Origin: Paenibacillus jilunlii
GTDB lineage: Bacteria; Bacillota; Bacilli; Paenibacillales; Paenibacillaceae
Assembly (NCBI RefSeq): GCF_900102965.1
Contig: NZ_FNGM01000001.1
Coordinates: 540,053 to 604,052 of the forward strand
Direction: 5' to 3'
DNA: 64,000 nucleotides
In this document: positions 40,102-48,355 of the stretch, piece after piece
Position numbering within the stretch: the stretch's first letter is position 1
How the letters are laid out: each line of letters opens with the position of its first letter
Translations under genes and position numbers: made by a program
Notes under the pieces: model-generated
Seen by the model: the letters and a program-made list of their open reading frames with translations, nothing else
Told to the model about the DNA's origin: nothing
Database searches by the model: none

Positions 40102-41864
40102 TACAAGGCATAGGCGCAGCAGCAGGTGTAGCCATCGGGAAGGCCTTTGTCTTGCCGAACTGGGAATGGAGCCTGCCGGATACACAAGTGAACCCGGTGG
40201 ATCTGGCCAAGGAGTTCGAGCGTTTATACGAAGGGATCCGCACCTCAAAGGATGAGATTGAATTTATCAAAAGAGAATTCCGTGAGGTGGTCGGGCCGGA
40301 GGAATCGAGCATCTTTGACGCCCATCTGGCGATTCTGGATGATCCGGTGTTCATGAGTGAAATCCGCGGCATTATCGAGCGGCAATATAAAGCGGCAGAG
40401 GTGGCGGTCAAAGAGGCCATCGATCATTTTGTCGCAATGTTCGACCTGCTGGACGATGAATATATGAAGGAGCGGGCGGTGGATATCAAGGATGTCGGCA
40501 ACCGTCTGCTGAAGCATCTTCTGGGTGCGCCGGAGGTTACACTGCCCTCTGATACGCAGCCTTATATTCTTGTGGCCAAAGAGCTGTCGCCTTCACAGCT
40601 GGCCCACTTGAATCCAACCTATGTGCTCGGCATCGTAACCATGATGGGCGGCAAAACCTCCCATTCCTCGATCATGGCCCGGGCGCTGGGGATACCGCTG
40701 GTAGCAGGACTGGAGAACAAAATCCTGACACCGATTCAGACTGGGGACCTGCTGGTGATGGATGGAGAAACCGGGGTGATTCAGCTCTATCCGGATGAAC
40801 TGACGCTGAAAGAGTATACCTCCAGACGGGCGAAGCAGCAGCGCAAAAAAGAGCAGCTGGAGCTCCTCGCCACAGTGGATGCTGTAACCAAGGACGGCGT
40901 GCAGCTGCGGCTGGCCGGCAATATCAGTTCCGTGAAGGAGCTGGACATGGCGCTCAAGTACGGGGCTCAAGGCGTCGGGCTGTTCCGGACCGAATTCTTG
41001 TACATGGACCGCAGTTCATTCCCGACGGAAGAGGAGCAGTTCGAGGTCTATAAGCTGGTAGCGGAAAAAGTAGGGAACGAAACCGTCGTCATCCGCACGC
41101 TGGATATCGGGGGAGACAAGCATTTGGATTATTTCCAGCTTCCTGAAGAGCAGAATCCCTTCCTTGGCTACCGGGCGATCCGCATCAGTCTAGACCGAAA
41201 AGACATGTTCAAAACCCAGATGACCGCGATCCTGCGGGCCAGCCATTACGGAAATATAAAAATGATGTTCCCGATGATCTCTTCCGTAGAGGAAGTGCAG
41301 GCTGCCAAAGCAGTGCTGAACGAGGTCAAGGAAGAACTCGACCAGCAGGGGATTCCGTACAACCGGAATATTCCTGTAGGGATTATGATCGAGGTTCCGG
41401 CAGCGGTAATGATTGCGGATCTGCTCGCGGAGGAGGTTGACTTTTTCAGCATCGGTACTAACGATCTGGTCCAGTATGTGCTGGCAGTTGACCGTATGAA
41501 TGAACAGATTGCGCATATGTATCATCCCTACCATCCGGGAGTGCTGCGGATGATCCGGATGACCGTGGATGCGGCACGGCGTGTGGGCATCGATATCAGT
41601 GTATGCGGGGAGATGGCGGCTGATGAGCGGTCCCTGCCGCTCTGGCTGGAGATGGGCATCAGTGACCTCAGCATGTCGCCGCAGGCGCTCTTGAAGGTGA
41701 AGCACCGCGCACTGAACACGCTGGCTTCCGAAGCCAGTGAAACGGCCAAGTCCTGTTTCCGGCACCGGACGAGTACGGAGACGGAAGAAATACTGACGGC
41801 TTTTGCACGGCGGAGCGGGATTCCGCTTGGAACAGGTGCAGAGGTGAAGGGCAAAAGCTCGTAA
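40098..41864 (+). CDS. ptsI: PTS enzyme I (phosphoenolpyruvate-protein phosphotransferase)
   Basis: The ATG overlaps the EIICBA stop. The 588 residues are full length: N-terminal HPr-binding helices, phospho-His189 in MMGGKTSHSSIMARALGIP, the linker, and a PEP-binding barrel with GLFRTEFLYMDRSSFPTEEE, RTLDIGGDKHLDYF, FPMISSVEEV, FSIGTNDLVQYVLAVDR and catalytic Cys503 in SVCGEMAADE. It moves phosphate from PEP to HPr. No ptsH lies beside it, unlike the usual ptsHI order, so this may be a copy dedicated to the adjacent transporter or the genome's only enzyme I in an unusual place. Confidence 0.9.
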   Translation: MIQGIGAAAGVAIGKAFVLPNWEWSLPDTQVNPVDLAKEFERLYEGIRTSKDEIEFIKREFREVVGPEESSIFDAHLAILDDPVFMSEIRGIIERQYKAAEVAVKEAIDHFVAMFDLLDDEYMKERAVDIKDVGNRLLKHLLGAPEVTLPSDTQPYILVAKELSPSQLAHLNPTYVLGIVTMMGGKTSHSSIMARALGIPLVAGLENKILTPIQTGDLLVMDGETGVIQLYPDELTLKEYTSRRAKQQRKKEQLELLATVDAVTKDGVQLRLAGNISSVKELDMALKYGAQGVGLFRTEFLYMDRSSFPTEEEQFEVYKLVAEKVGNETVVIRTLDIGGDKHLDYFQLPEEQNPFLGYRAIRISLDRKDMFKTQMTAILRASHYGNIKMMFPMISSVEEVQAAKAVLNEVKEELDQQGIPYNRNIPVGIMIEVPAAVMIADLLAEEVDFFSIGTNDLVQYVLAVDRMNEQIAHMYHPYHPGVLRMIRMTVDAARRVGIDISVCGEMAADERSLPLWLEMGISDLSMSPQALLKVKHRALNTLASEASETAKSCFRHRTSTETEEILTAFARRSGIPLGTGAEVKGKSS

Positions 41865-41937
41865 ACTGGCCCGGACAGCCCGAAACAACTGGCCCCTTTA
41901 CTGAGCAGGGAATTGCAGAAGGAATTAGAAATTGTCT

Positions 41938-42037
41938 GATCCGCTCCAATAACGGACAACCTGTCCGCATCCCTGGCGGATGGATCGTGAAGTGAGCAAG
42001 CTTCACAGGGAAGGCCCCACTTAGTGGGGCTATTTTT
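41938..42037 (+). ncRNA. Structured 3' UTR or leader: hairpin series ending in a terminator
   Basis: After ptsI come, in order, CGGACA-ACC-TGTCCG (41953-41967), a GATCCGC...GCGGATGGATC pairing, GTGAAG...CTTCAC (about 41987-42007), and the terminator GCCCCAC-TTA-GTGGGGC with TATTTTT (42014-42037). It may be an sRNA-like 3' end or a conserved intergenic repeat. No known riboswitch class was recognised. Confidence 0.45.
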
Positions 42038-42133
42038 GCTGTCTCCCCCAAAAAAAGTAAAACCGTTTCCCGCCCAATGGAGTCAGTATACATAGAAGTT
42101 CAATAAAGAACGAGGAGGGGGAGAAGTCAGAGA

Positions 42134-42676
42134 ATGGAGAAGCTTTTGGAAGGGGAATGGGCACATACTGCGGATGGAGAAGAGCAGCTGTTTATCCGGC
42201 AGGTCTCTGAGCAGAAAAAAATCCTATACGGGATAGCGTACAGTTACCTGAGAAACGAACCGGATGCGCTTGAAGTGCTGCAGGAAGCTACATACCGGGC
42301 ATGGTCCAAACGAAAAAGCCTGAAGGACACCGGCCGGTTTGCCCCCTGGATGACCCGCATTCTGGTCAACTGCTGCAAGGATGAGCTGAAGCGCAGGAAG
42401 CGGCTTGCGCCGGGCCGTGCGGACAGCTGCAGCAGCAGCGGGATCATGGAGATGACCAGTGACCGCAAGCTGGATATGGAGCAGGCATTGGATGGGGTGA
42501 AGCTGAAATACCGCCAGGTGCTGGTGCTGAAGTATTACCGGGATATGACGCTTCCTGAAATCGCCGAGGTGCTGGACCGGCCGGAGGGGACGGTCAAAAC
42601 CTGGCTGAACAAGGGACTGAAGCAGCTGCGCCACAAAATGAAGCTGAGAGGGGGGCTGGAGTATGATGCAGAGTGA
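42134..42676 (+). CDS. ECF-type RNA polymerase sigma factor
   Basis: GAGGAGGGGGAGAAG lies upstream, and the ATG at 42134 is used. The 180 residues hold sigma region 2 (ILYGIAYSYLRNEPDALEVLQEATYRAWSK) and region 4 (YRQVLVLKYYRDMTLPEIAEVLDRPEGTVKTWLNKGLKQLR), with no regions 1 or 3. It would direct polymerase to a small stress regulon. The anti-sigma gene overlaps its end. The upstream sequence AAAACCGTTTCCCGCCCAAT resembles an ECF promoter (AAC-like -35) and could be autoregulated. Confidence 0.9.
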   Translation: MEKLLEGEWAHTADGEEQLFIRQVSEQKKILYGIAYSYLRNEPDALEVLQEATYRAWSKRKSLKDTGRFAPWMTRILVNCCKDELKRRKRLAPGRADSCSSSGIMEMTSDRKLDMEQALDGVKLKYRQVLVLKYYRDMTLPEIAEVLDRPEGTVKTWLNKGLKQLRHKMKLRGGLEYDAE

Positions 42677-44087
42677 AGAGAGACTGCTGAAGGAGTACTT
42701 CAACGAAGTGTCGCGGGAGGCTTCGGAGGTGTCTGAGTTCAAATTGGCAGTGGCCATCCGGAACGGAGTATACGATACAAAACACCGCCGGAAACACACA
42801 GGCATACACTTTACTATAGGAGGACTTGCTGTTCTGGCTATCGTGTTGTTGTTTGCATTTCCCCGGTTCGCCGATCATATGGAGCTGCGCAGTAAGGATG
42901 CCCAAGCTACGCTTAGCTCAGCGCATGATTGGGGCGAATTTGAGGTGTTCCGTACAGCTGTCGGCAGCAATTTAACGGTCACCTCGGCACTGGATGCAGG
43001 CTTGATACAGCGGGTGAACAGCACTTCGGTGGAGCAAAACGGGTTTGTGCTGACTGTAAATGGTATCGCAGCTGATCAGAAAGGGATTATAGTCTTGTAT
43101 ACTCTACAGAACAATACGATGGAGAATTCGCAAAATTTTAGAGTATCCTTGATTAATGAAAAGAATAAATTGGCAGGCTGGAATGTACCAGGGATTGTTC
43201 AAAATGCCAAGCGGGGTATAACGCGCGGATACGAGCAGATTTTGTGGGATGACGAATATACGAAATTGCCAGAGCAATTGTTTGTGAACACAGAGATTTT
43301 CAGAGAAGGCGAATCCAATAATCTGTATGTCAAGTCTGAGCAGGCAGTGGCCAGTCTATCTGTGCCGATCGTGCCCGATAAAGCGTCTTTAGCTAAAACC
43401 GGAAACACGCTCCAGATTAATAAAAGTCTGGTCATAGCAGGCCAGAGCATTGAAATAAAGACGGCTTATATCGCTGCAACCGGCATCTACCTGGAAACAG
43501 GGCAGGATGAGCACAACACCAAGGAAATCTTCGGGTTGATCTCGCCACGGCTGATGTTAGGCAGCGGCAATGACTTTACAGGGCTTTATTCCAAACGCAG
43601 TTATGGTCTGGTCGGCAGGCAGATAATATTATTTGATAACGACAATACCTCCAATGAGCCGCTGGAGCTTAAAATTGACGGAATCCAAGCAATTGACAAG
43701 GACGCAACAGAGCTCATCATTGATACCGGCAAGCAGCAGATTATCAAAAGTCCCGATGACCGTCTCAAGGTGTCCATAAGTACAACCGGCAGGGGCAAGC
43801 GCACAATGCTTTTAGAGCTTTATCCACCTGTTCAAAAGGTTAGTGCATCCTACGACGTAAATATGATTTTGGATGAGCGGTTTACAGATGGCAAGGGGAT
43901 AGCGCACACAATTAATTATGATGACATCAGCCTGTATTCGCACAAAGTGGATATAACTCAGGAAAACAGTCCTACCCTATATTATATTAATCTAGGCAGT
44001 CAAACTTTGCCTCAGCCGCTAACCTTTAAGATCAACAGCTACTCAAATCCGATCAAGGAAAACGTTTCCCTCTTCATCCGCAAATAG
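42663..44087 (+). CDS. Membrane anti-sigma factor, DUF4179-like
   Basis: The ATG lies inside the end of the sigma gene. The 474-residue protein starts with a short cytoplasmic domain (ERLLKEYFNEVSREASEVSE), has one membrane helix (about 49-68: FTIGGLAVLAIVLLFAFPRF) and a long extracellular part with LTVTSALDAGLIQRVNSTSV and ADQKGIIVLYTLQNNTMENS, as in DUF4179 proteins. It is inferred to hold the ECF sigma factor at the membrane until a cell-envelope signal arrives. A bidirectional terminator follows. Confidence 0.75.
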   Translation: MMQSEERLLKEYFNEVSREASEVSEFKLAVAIRNGVYDTKHRRKHTGIHFTIGGLAVLAIVLLFAFPRFADHMELRSKDAQATLSSAHDWGEFEVFRTAVGSNLTVTSALDAGLIQRVNSTSVEQNGFVLTVNGIAADQKGIIVLYTLQNNTMENSQNFRVSLINEKNKLAGWNVPGIVQNAKRGITRGYEQILWDDEYTKLPEQLFVNTEIFREGESNNLYVKSEQAVASLSVPIVPDKASLAKTGNTLQINKSLVIAGQSIEIKTAYIAATGIYLETGQDEHNTKEIFGLISPRLMLGSGNDFTGLYSKRSYGLVGRQIILFDNDNTSNEPLELKIDGIQAIDKDATELIIDTGKQQIIKSPDDRLKVSISTTGRGKRTMLLELYPPVQKVSASYDVNMILDERFTDGKGIAHTINYDDISLYSHKVDITQENSPTLYYINLGSQTLPQPLTFKINSYSNPIKENVSLFIRK

Positions 44088-44135
44088 CGTAGGAGCACAG
44101 AATACCGTTGGCGCACGCCATAACATTGGAACACA

Positions 44136-44176
44136 AAAAGCCCTGCCCTTCGTACAGTAGAAAGGGCAGGGCTTTT
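44136..44176. terminator. Strong bidirectional terminator
   Basis: AAAAGCCCTGCCCTT pairs with AAGGGCAGGGCTTTT around CGTACAGTAGA. It separates the anti-sigma gene from the convergent PfpI-like gene. Confidence 0.9.
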
Positions 44177-44205
44177 ATATACTGTGATTCCGCTTATTCT
44201 CCGGA

Positions 44206-44730
44206 CTACTCTCCCGCCAACGCATCGCAGAAAGCTTTGCCATAAGGCGGCAGATCCGGCGGACGGCGGGCGGAGATGATATGTCCATCGGTTACGACAG
44301 CCTCATCCTTCCAGACCGCCCCGGCATTCTCCATATCATCACGGATACCTGGGGTGGAGGTAACCGTGACTCCATTCAATATTTTTGCAGAGATCAGCAC
44401 CCAGCCGGCATGGCAGATTTGCCCAATCGGCTTCTTCGCCGCGTTAAAATCCTGTACAAGCTTCAGCACCGCGCTATAACGGCGGATTTTATCGGGAGCC
44501 CAGCCGCCCGGAACGAGTATGCCGTCATAATCGGCGGCGTCCAGCTCATCCCAGGAATACTCAGCTTTAGCCGGAACCCCGTATTTGCCCACATAGGTTT
44601 TATCTTTTTCCAGCCCGGCCAGATGGACCTCGGCCCCTTCCTCTCTGACGCGGTACACCGGATACCACAGCTCTAAATCCTCGAATTCGTCGTCTACCAA
44701 TGCTATAACCTTTTTGCCGGTTAGTCTCAT
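44206..44730 (-). CDS. DJ-1/PfpI family protein
   Basis: The 174 residues match PfpI/YhbO-type proteins: VIALVDDEFEDLELWYPVYR (conserved Glu), YDGILVPGGWAPDKIRR, and the nucleophile elbow IGQICHAGWVLISAKIL with the catalytic Cys. ATGENSLGDSTVTDGHIISARRPPD-like C-terminal order is seen as EAVVTDGHIISARRPPDLPP. Related enzymes act as glyoxalase III or deglycases; the exact activity is uncertain. AAGGGAGCTGCAGAAC precedes the ATG. Confidence 0.85.
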   Translation of the reverse strand: MRLTGKKVIALVDDEFEDLELWYPVYRVREEGAEVHLAGLEKDKTYVGKYGVPAKAEYSWDELDAADYDGILVPGGWAPDKIRRYSAVLKLVQDFNAAKKPIGQICHAGWVLISAKILNGVTVTSTPGIRDDMENAGAVWKDEAVVTDGHIISARRPPDLPPYGKAFCDALAGE

Positions 44731-44961
44731 GTTCTGCAGCTCCCTTCAAGAATCTAGCCTTCAGTATATTCTAGCAAATTTGAAATATGAAGTCATCCGG
44801 CGGATTGAAATCCTTAGTTGAATTACCAAATAAATCATTTTATGCAAATCGGCAGGGATTGAGGGGAAGCAGGTCGAATATAGGGGTTGAACAGGTGAGT
44901 TTCGTGTTTTTATGGATGATGCAGTTCAGGGATTTTACAAATTAAATCTGAGGTGTGGGAG

Positions 44962-45414
44962 ATGTACAAAGATTATTTATTAAAGACGTCTTGCAGCTGC
45001 GGCGGCATCATGACCATACATATGCATACGTTAATCTACAGTGCAAAGATAAAAATTACGCATGTCCCTGTCTATACCTGCGGGGAGTGTGGACGCTATG
45101 AGCCTCTGTCATGCATTAAAAGCGATCTGGGCAAGCTGATTCACGAACTTGGAGAAACGCCGTCCGAGCGGCATATTTCGTTTGCTGACAGAAATGAATG
45201 GGCCAGTGTCCTCAAGGAAACCTTTGCTAAGGGGTTGTATGCCGGGAGGATGGCCGAGTTGGAGGAAACAATCCGGGGTGCGATACAGGGGCGGATTGAC
45301 CTGCTGCTGGATGTATACCGGTTGGCAGTGGATCTAAACGACCATAAATGGATGGATGAAACTGGAACCAGACTGTCGCAATTGACAGTTCAGCCGGCGG
45401 AAAGCGCAAAATAA
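44962..45414 (+). CDS. Zinc-ribbon-start hypothetical protein
   Basis: The ATG at 44962 follows GAGGTGTGGGAG; a GTG 9 bases earlier is inside that site. The 150-residue protein has CSCGG at about residues 12-16 and CGECGRYEPL at about 42-51, a four-cysteine zinc ribbon like YgiT-type fingers. The rest is helical, including ERHISFADRNEWASVLKETF and a segment resembling an IDEAL-like regulatory end (RIDLLLDVYRLAVDLNDHKW). Function unknown; single gene. Confidence 0.65.
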   Translation: MYKDYLLKTSCSCGGIMTIHMHTLIYSAKIKITHVPVYTCGECGRYEPLSCIKSDLGKLIHELGETPSERHISFADRNEWASVLKETFAKGLYAGRMAELEETIRGAIQGRIDLLLDVYRLAVDLNDHKWMDETGTRLSQLTVQPAESAK

Positions 45415-45641
45415 AGGCGAAATAAAGCGGATACTGAAATTTTTTCTGCAAAATTAATGAAAATCTTTCACGAATGTTGGATTTTTCACGCGCTTTTTGA
45501 TACGATAGAAGCAGGTTAGACAAACCTATGAATCCGGCATGTTCAGGCTGGAAATCATTAGGAGGACAATGGAGCAGCAGGAGCGTATTTTCCCGCATCA
45601 CGATAGCGTTCTCAGCCCTTGAAAGAAATTTTGAAAGGAAA

Positions 45642-45684
45642 ATGAAGCGTTATCATTGCACAATTGTACAAAGTGTCGTATCAT
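45642..45684 (+). promoter_or_regulatory. ccpA promoter with cre-like palindrome
   Basis: TTGCAC (45656-45661) and TATCAT (45679-45684) have 17-base spacing. ATGAAGCGTTATCAT (45642-45656) just upstream resembles a cre site but is one base shorter than the consensus, so autoregulation is only possible. The rest of 45415-45641 shows no gene. Confidence 0.5.
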
Positions 45685-45732
45685 AATTTTAATTAGTCGA
45701 ACGATAAAATTTATCGCAATGGAGAGAGTAAT

Positions 45733-46743
45733 TTGACGGTAACCATTTACGATGTAGCTCGAGAAGCAGGCGTATCTATGGCTACGGTATCACGGGTTGT
45801 GAACAATAACCCGAACGTGAAACCGCAGACCCGGAAGAAAGTTTTTGAAGCGATTGAACGTTTGGGCTATCGTCCAAACGCCGTGGCGAGAGGTCTCGCC
45901 AGCAAGAAAACAACAACCGTTGGGGTTGTTATCCCCGATATCTCGAACTCGATTTTTGCAGAAATTGCGCGCGGGATCGAAGATATTGCCAACATGTACC
46001 ATTATAACATTATTTTGTGTAACGCGGATAAGCGCAAAGAGAAGGAAATACGTGTCATTAACACGCTTTTGGAGAAGCAGGTGGACGGGCTGCTGTTCAT
46101 GGGTGGAACCGTAACAGAAGAGCACATTCAAGCCTTCCAAACGTCTGCAGTTCCAATTGTACTCTGCGCAACGCGTGATGAGAATGGAACCTACCCGTCT
46201 GTGGATATCGATCATGAGACGGCGGCGTTCGATGCCGTGAACACACTTATCCGCCACGGACACCGCGAAATTGCCATGATCAGCGGAACGCTGCAGGACC
46301 CTGCCAATGGCTATGCCCGTTTCCAGGGGTACAAGAAAGCTCTGGAAGCAGCAGGCATTGAGTATCAGGAGGATTTGGTCCGCATCGGGAACTATCGTTA
46401 CGAATCCGGTGTCGAAGCCATGAAGTACTTCCTGGGGCTGAAGAAGAAGCCGACAGCTGTATTTGCGGCAACCGATGAAATGGCGATTGGCGCCATTCAC
46501 AGTATTCAGGATGAAGGCCTGAAGGTTCCGGATGACTTCTCGATCATCAGTGTCGACAACATCCGCATGGCCTCTATGGTCCGTCCTTTGCTGACAACTG
46601 TAGCGCAGCCCATGTACGATCTTGGCGCGGTAGCAATGAGACTCCTGACGAAGCTGATGAAGAAGGAAACGGTTGAGAATCCGCGCGTCATTTTGCCTCA
46701 TGAGACGATCCTCCGTTTGTCTGTGAATCATGTGAACAAATAA
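45733..46743 (+). CDS. ccpA: Catabolite control protein A
   Basis: A TTG after GGAGAGAGTAAT starts this 336-residue LacI/GalR regulator. The DNA-binding start [20 protein letters not shown] and hinge [17 protein letters not shown] are very close to CcpA of Bacillus. The core ([34 protein letters not shown]-like region as [17 protein letters not shown], ending [12 protein letters not shown]) carries the HPr-Ser-P binding face. With Ser-phosphorylated HPr or Crh it binds cre sites to repress or activate carbon genes; acsA-acuA nearby is a likely target. Confidence 0.93.
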   Translation: MTVTIYDVAREAGVSMATVSRVVNNNPNVKPQTRKKVFEAIERLGYRPNAVARGLASKKTTTVGVVIPDISNSIFAEIARGIEDIANMYHYNIILCNADKRKEKEIRVINTLLEKQVDGLLFMGGTVTEEHIQAFQTSAVPIVLCATRDENGTYPSVDIDHETAAFDAVNTLIRHGHREIAMISGTLQDPANGYARFQGYKKALEAAGIEYQEDLVRIGNYRYESGVEAMKYFLGLKKKPTAVFAATDEMAIGAIHSIQDEGLKVPDDFSIISVDNIRMASMVRPLLTTVAQPMYDLGAVAMRLLTKLMKKETVENPRVILPHETILRLSVNHVNK

Positions 46744-46770
46744 GTATCTGTAAGGAACATAAGTGCGTAG

Positions 46771-46797
46771 AAAGCTCCTATTGGAGCTTTTTATGTT
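46771..46797 (+). terminator. ccpA terminator
   Basis: AAAGCTCC pairs perfectly with GGAGCTTT around TATT, then TTATGTTTT. Confidence 0.8.
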
Positions 46798-46836
46798 TTA
46801 TAGAGATGTATTTTACTTAAACGCAGGAGGGGACAT

Positions 46837-47532
46837 ATGAGTGAAATCATAGGTTTGATTGGAGCGATGGACGAGGAGATCAAGCTGCTGCTGGAGAGCA
46901 TGGAAGATAAGGTGAGCACAGTCAAGGCAGGCGTTGCCTATTATTCAGGCACTATATTCGGCAAAAGGGTGGTTCTCTGCAAATCGGGAGTTGGCAAGGT
47001 CAATGCTGCGGTGACGACACAAATTCTGCTTGATGCTTTCGGAGCGGATCGTGTGCTGTTCACTGGTGTTGCCGGGGCGGTGCATCCGGAGCTAGGTATT
47101 GGGGATATCGTCATTTCATCCCACTGCATCCAGCATGATATGGACGTCACCGCTCTAGGCTACCCGCGGGGTGTGATTCCGTATCAGGAGGTGTCCTCTT
47201 TTCCAGCAGATCCAGCCCTTGTGCAGCTAGCCGAAGAAGCCTGCCGGACGCTGAAACAGAAGTCAATTACAGGAGTTGTGCTGTCTGGAGATCAATTTAT
47301 TGCCAGTGCAGCCGTTGTAGCTGAGCTTCGGGAGCAGCTGGATGGAGCCTGCGCGGAAATGGAAGGGGCGGCCGTCGCACAGGTCTGCTATATGAATGGG
47401 ATCCCTTTTGTGATTATCCGCTCCATGTCGGACAAAGCAGACGGATCGGCATATGTGAACTACCGCGAATTTACGGTTACGGCCTCGGAACGCTCCCATG
47501 CGATTCTCGAATACATGCTGAAAGCGATGTAA
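46837..47532 (+). CDS. mtnN: 5'-methylthioadenosine/S-adenosylhomocysteine nucleosidase
   Basis: CAGGAGGGGACAT precedes the ATG. The 231 residues match MtnN: IGLIGAMDEEIKLLLESMED (catalytic Glu), VLCKSGVGKVNAAVTTQILL, LFTGVAGAVHPELGIGDIVI, ISSHCIQHDMDVTALGYPRG, EMEGAAVAQVCYMNGIPFVI and IRSMSDKADGSA with the catalytic Asp. It cleaves MTA and SAH to free adenine in the methionine and AI-2 cycles. Single gene. Confidence 0.93.
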   Translation: MSEIIGLIGAMDEEIKLLLESMEDKVSTVKAGVAYYSGTIFGKRVVLCKSGVGKVNAAVTTQILLDAFGADRVLFTGVAGAVHPELGIGDIVISSHCIQHDMDVTALGYPRGVIPYQEVSSFPADPALVQLAEEACRTLKQKSITGVVLSGDQFIASAAVVAELREQLDGACAEMEGAAVAQVCYMNGIPFVIIRSMSDKADGSAYVNYREFTVTASERSHAILEYMLKAM

Positions 47533-47561
47533 GGAATCTCTTCCGGCCGATAGAATGCCCC

Positions 47562-48194
47562 CTAGTACATGAAACGCTGCCTGAAACGCACCCTGTCAAA
47601 GGTTTCCTGTGAGGACATCGGGACTTCCCGCCCGATGCGTACCATCAGGCAGTTGGCTGGATGGGAGCAAATCTCCGGGTCATCTGTGGCATACCACACC
47701 ATGTCTACCGTCTGCATCAGCTTCTCCATCATCTGACGGTAGGCCCATACATCCAGCCCGCTGCCTTTCAGGTCCCAATGCCAGTAATATTCGGTTGTGA
47801 ACACGATGCAGTTCTCCAGCTGTTCCTGCTCAAAAGCGCTGCTAATCAGCAGCTTCGCAAGCCCCATTCCCCTGAAGCCATCCGCGACTTCCACAGCACC
47901 CAGCTCTATCAGATCCTCCATTCCCCCCTGAGACCATAACTCCAGTTCATCCGGATAGTGAAAAGTAACATAGCCTGCGATCATTTGGTCAACAACAGCG
48001 GCAATTACACGCCCTTCCGGCAGTCCGGCAATCTCTATAAGCGCTTCCAGCTGTTCTTGCGGTTTACGGAAGGCGTCCAGATCAGGGTGCATCTGCAGCC
48101 TTTGCAGCGCGTCTGGAGACAAAGGTCCGCTAACGGTAATTGTACTTTCGTGATGTGGAAGTGTATGGGATACAGGGATTTTGCGGTGCTCCAT
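47562..48194 (-). CDS. acuA: AcuA-like protein acetyltransferase
   Basis: The 210-residue length is that of Bacillus AcuA. A GNAT domain shows RVIAAVVDQMIAGYVTFHYP, LELGAVEVADGFRGMGLAKL (acetyl-CoA loop RGMGLA) and FTTEYYWHWDLKGSGLDVWAY. AcuA acetylates the C-terminal lysine of acetyl-CoA synthetase and switches it off. Divergence from acsA (start 48356) repeats the Bacillus order, though acuB and acuC are not next to it: the gene on its downstream side is mtnN. A cre-type site lies between the two starts. Confidence 0.88.
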   Translation of the reverse strand: MEHRKIPVSHTLPHHESTITVSGPLSPDALQRLQMHPDLDAFRKPQEQLEALIEIAGLPEGRVIAAVVDQMIAGYVTFHYPDELELWSQGGMEDLIELGAVEVADGFRGMGLAKLLISSAFEQEQLENCIVFTTEYYWHWDLKGSGLDVWAYRQMMEKLMQTVDMVWYATDDPEICSHPANCLMVRIGREVPMSSQETFDRVRFRQRFMY

Positions 48195-48227
48195 AGCTAG
48201 GCTCCCTTCAATTCACTATATTCTAGA

Positions 48228-48242
48228 ATGTAACCGCTTCCT
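48228..48242. promoter_or_regulatory. Candidate cre site between acuA and acsA
   Basis: ATGTAACCGCTTCCT fits WTGNAANCGNWNNCW at every position. It sits just upstream of TATACT (48247-48252), a possible acsA -10. CcpA control of acsA and acuABC is known in Bacillus subtilis. Confidence 0.6.
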
Positions 48243-48355
48243 GTGATATACTAAGTCCGACATAAAATTTTCACATTTGATCCATTGACAGCATTGCTTA
48301 AGAGAAGAGTCTCACCCTTAAAGCTTAAATCAAACAAGTGAGGGAGGCAAGAGTA

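Noticed and set aside
42000..42133. Riboswitch ahead of the sigma factor gene
   Set aside because: No known aptamer core was recognised, and the terminator lies well before a separate promoter-like sequence.
45642..45656. Definite cre site in front of ccpA
   Set aside because: The palindrome ATGAAGCGTTATCAT is one base too short for the cre consensus, so it is reported only as cre-like.
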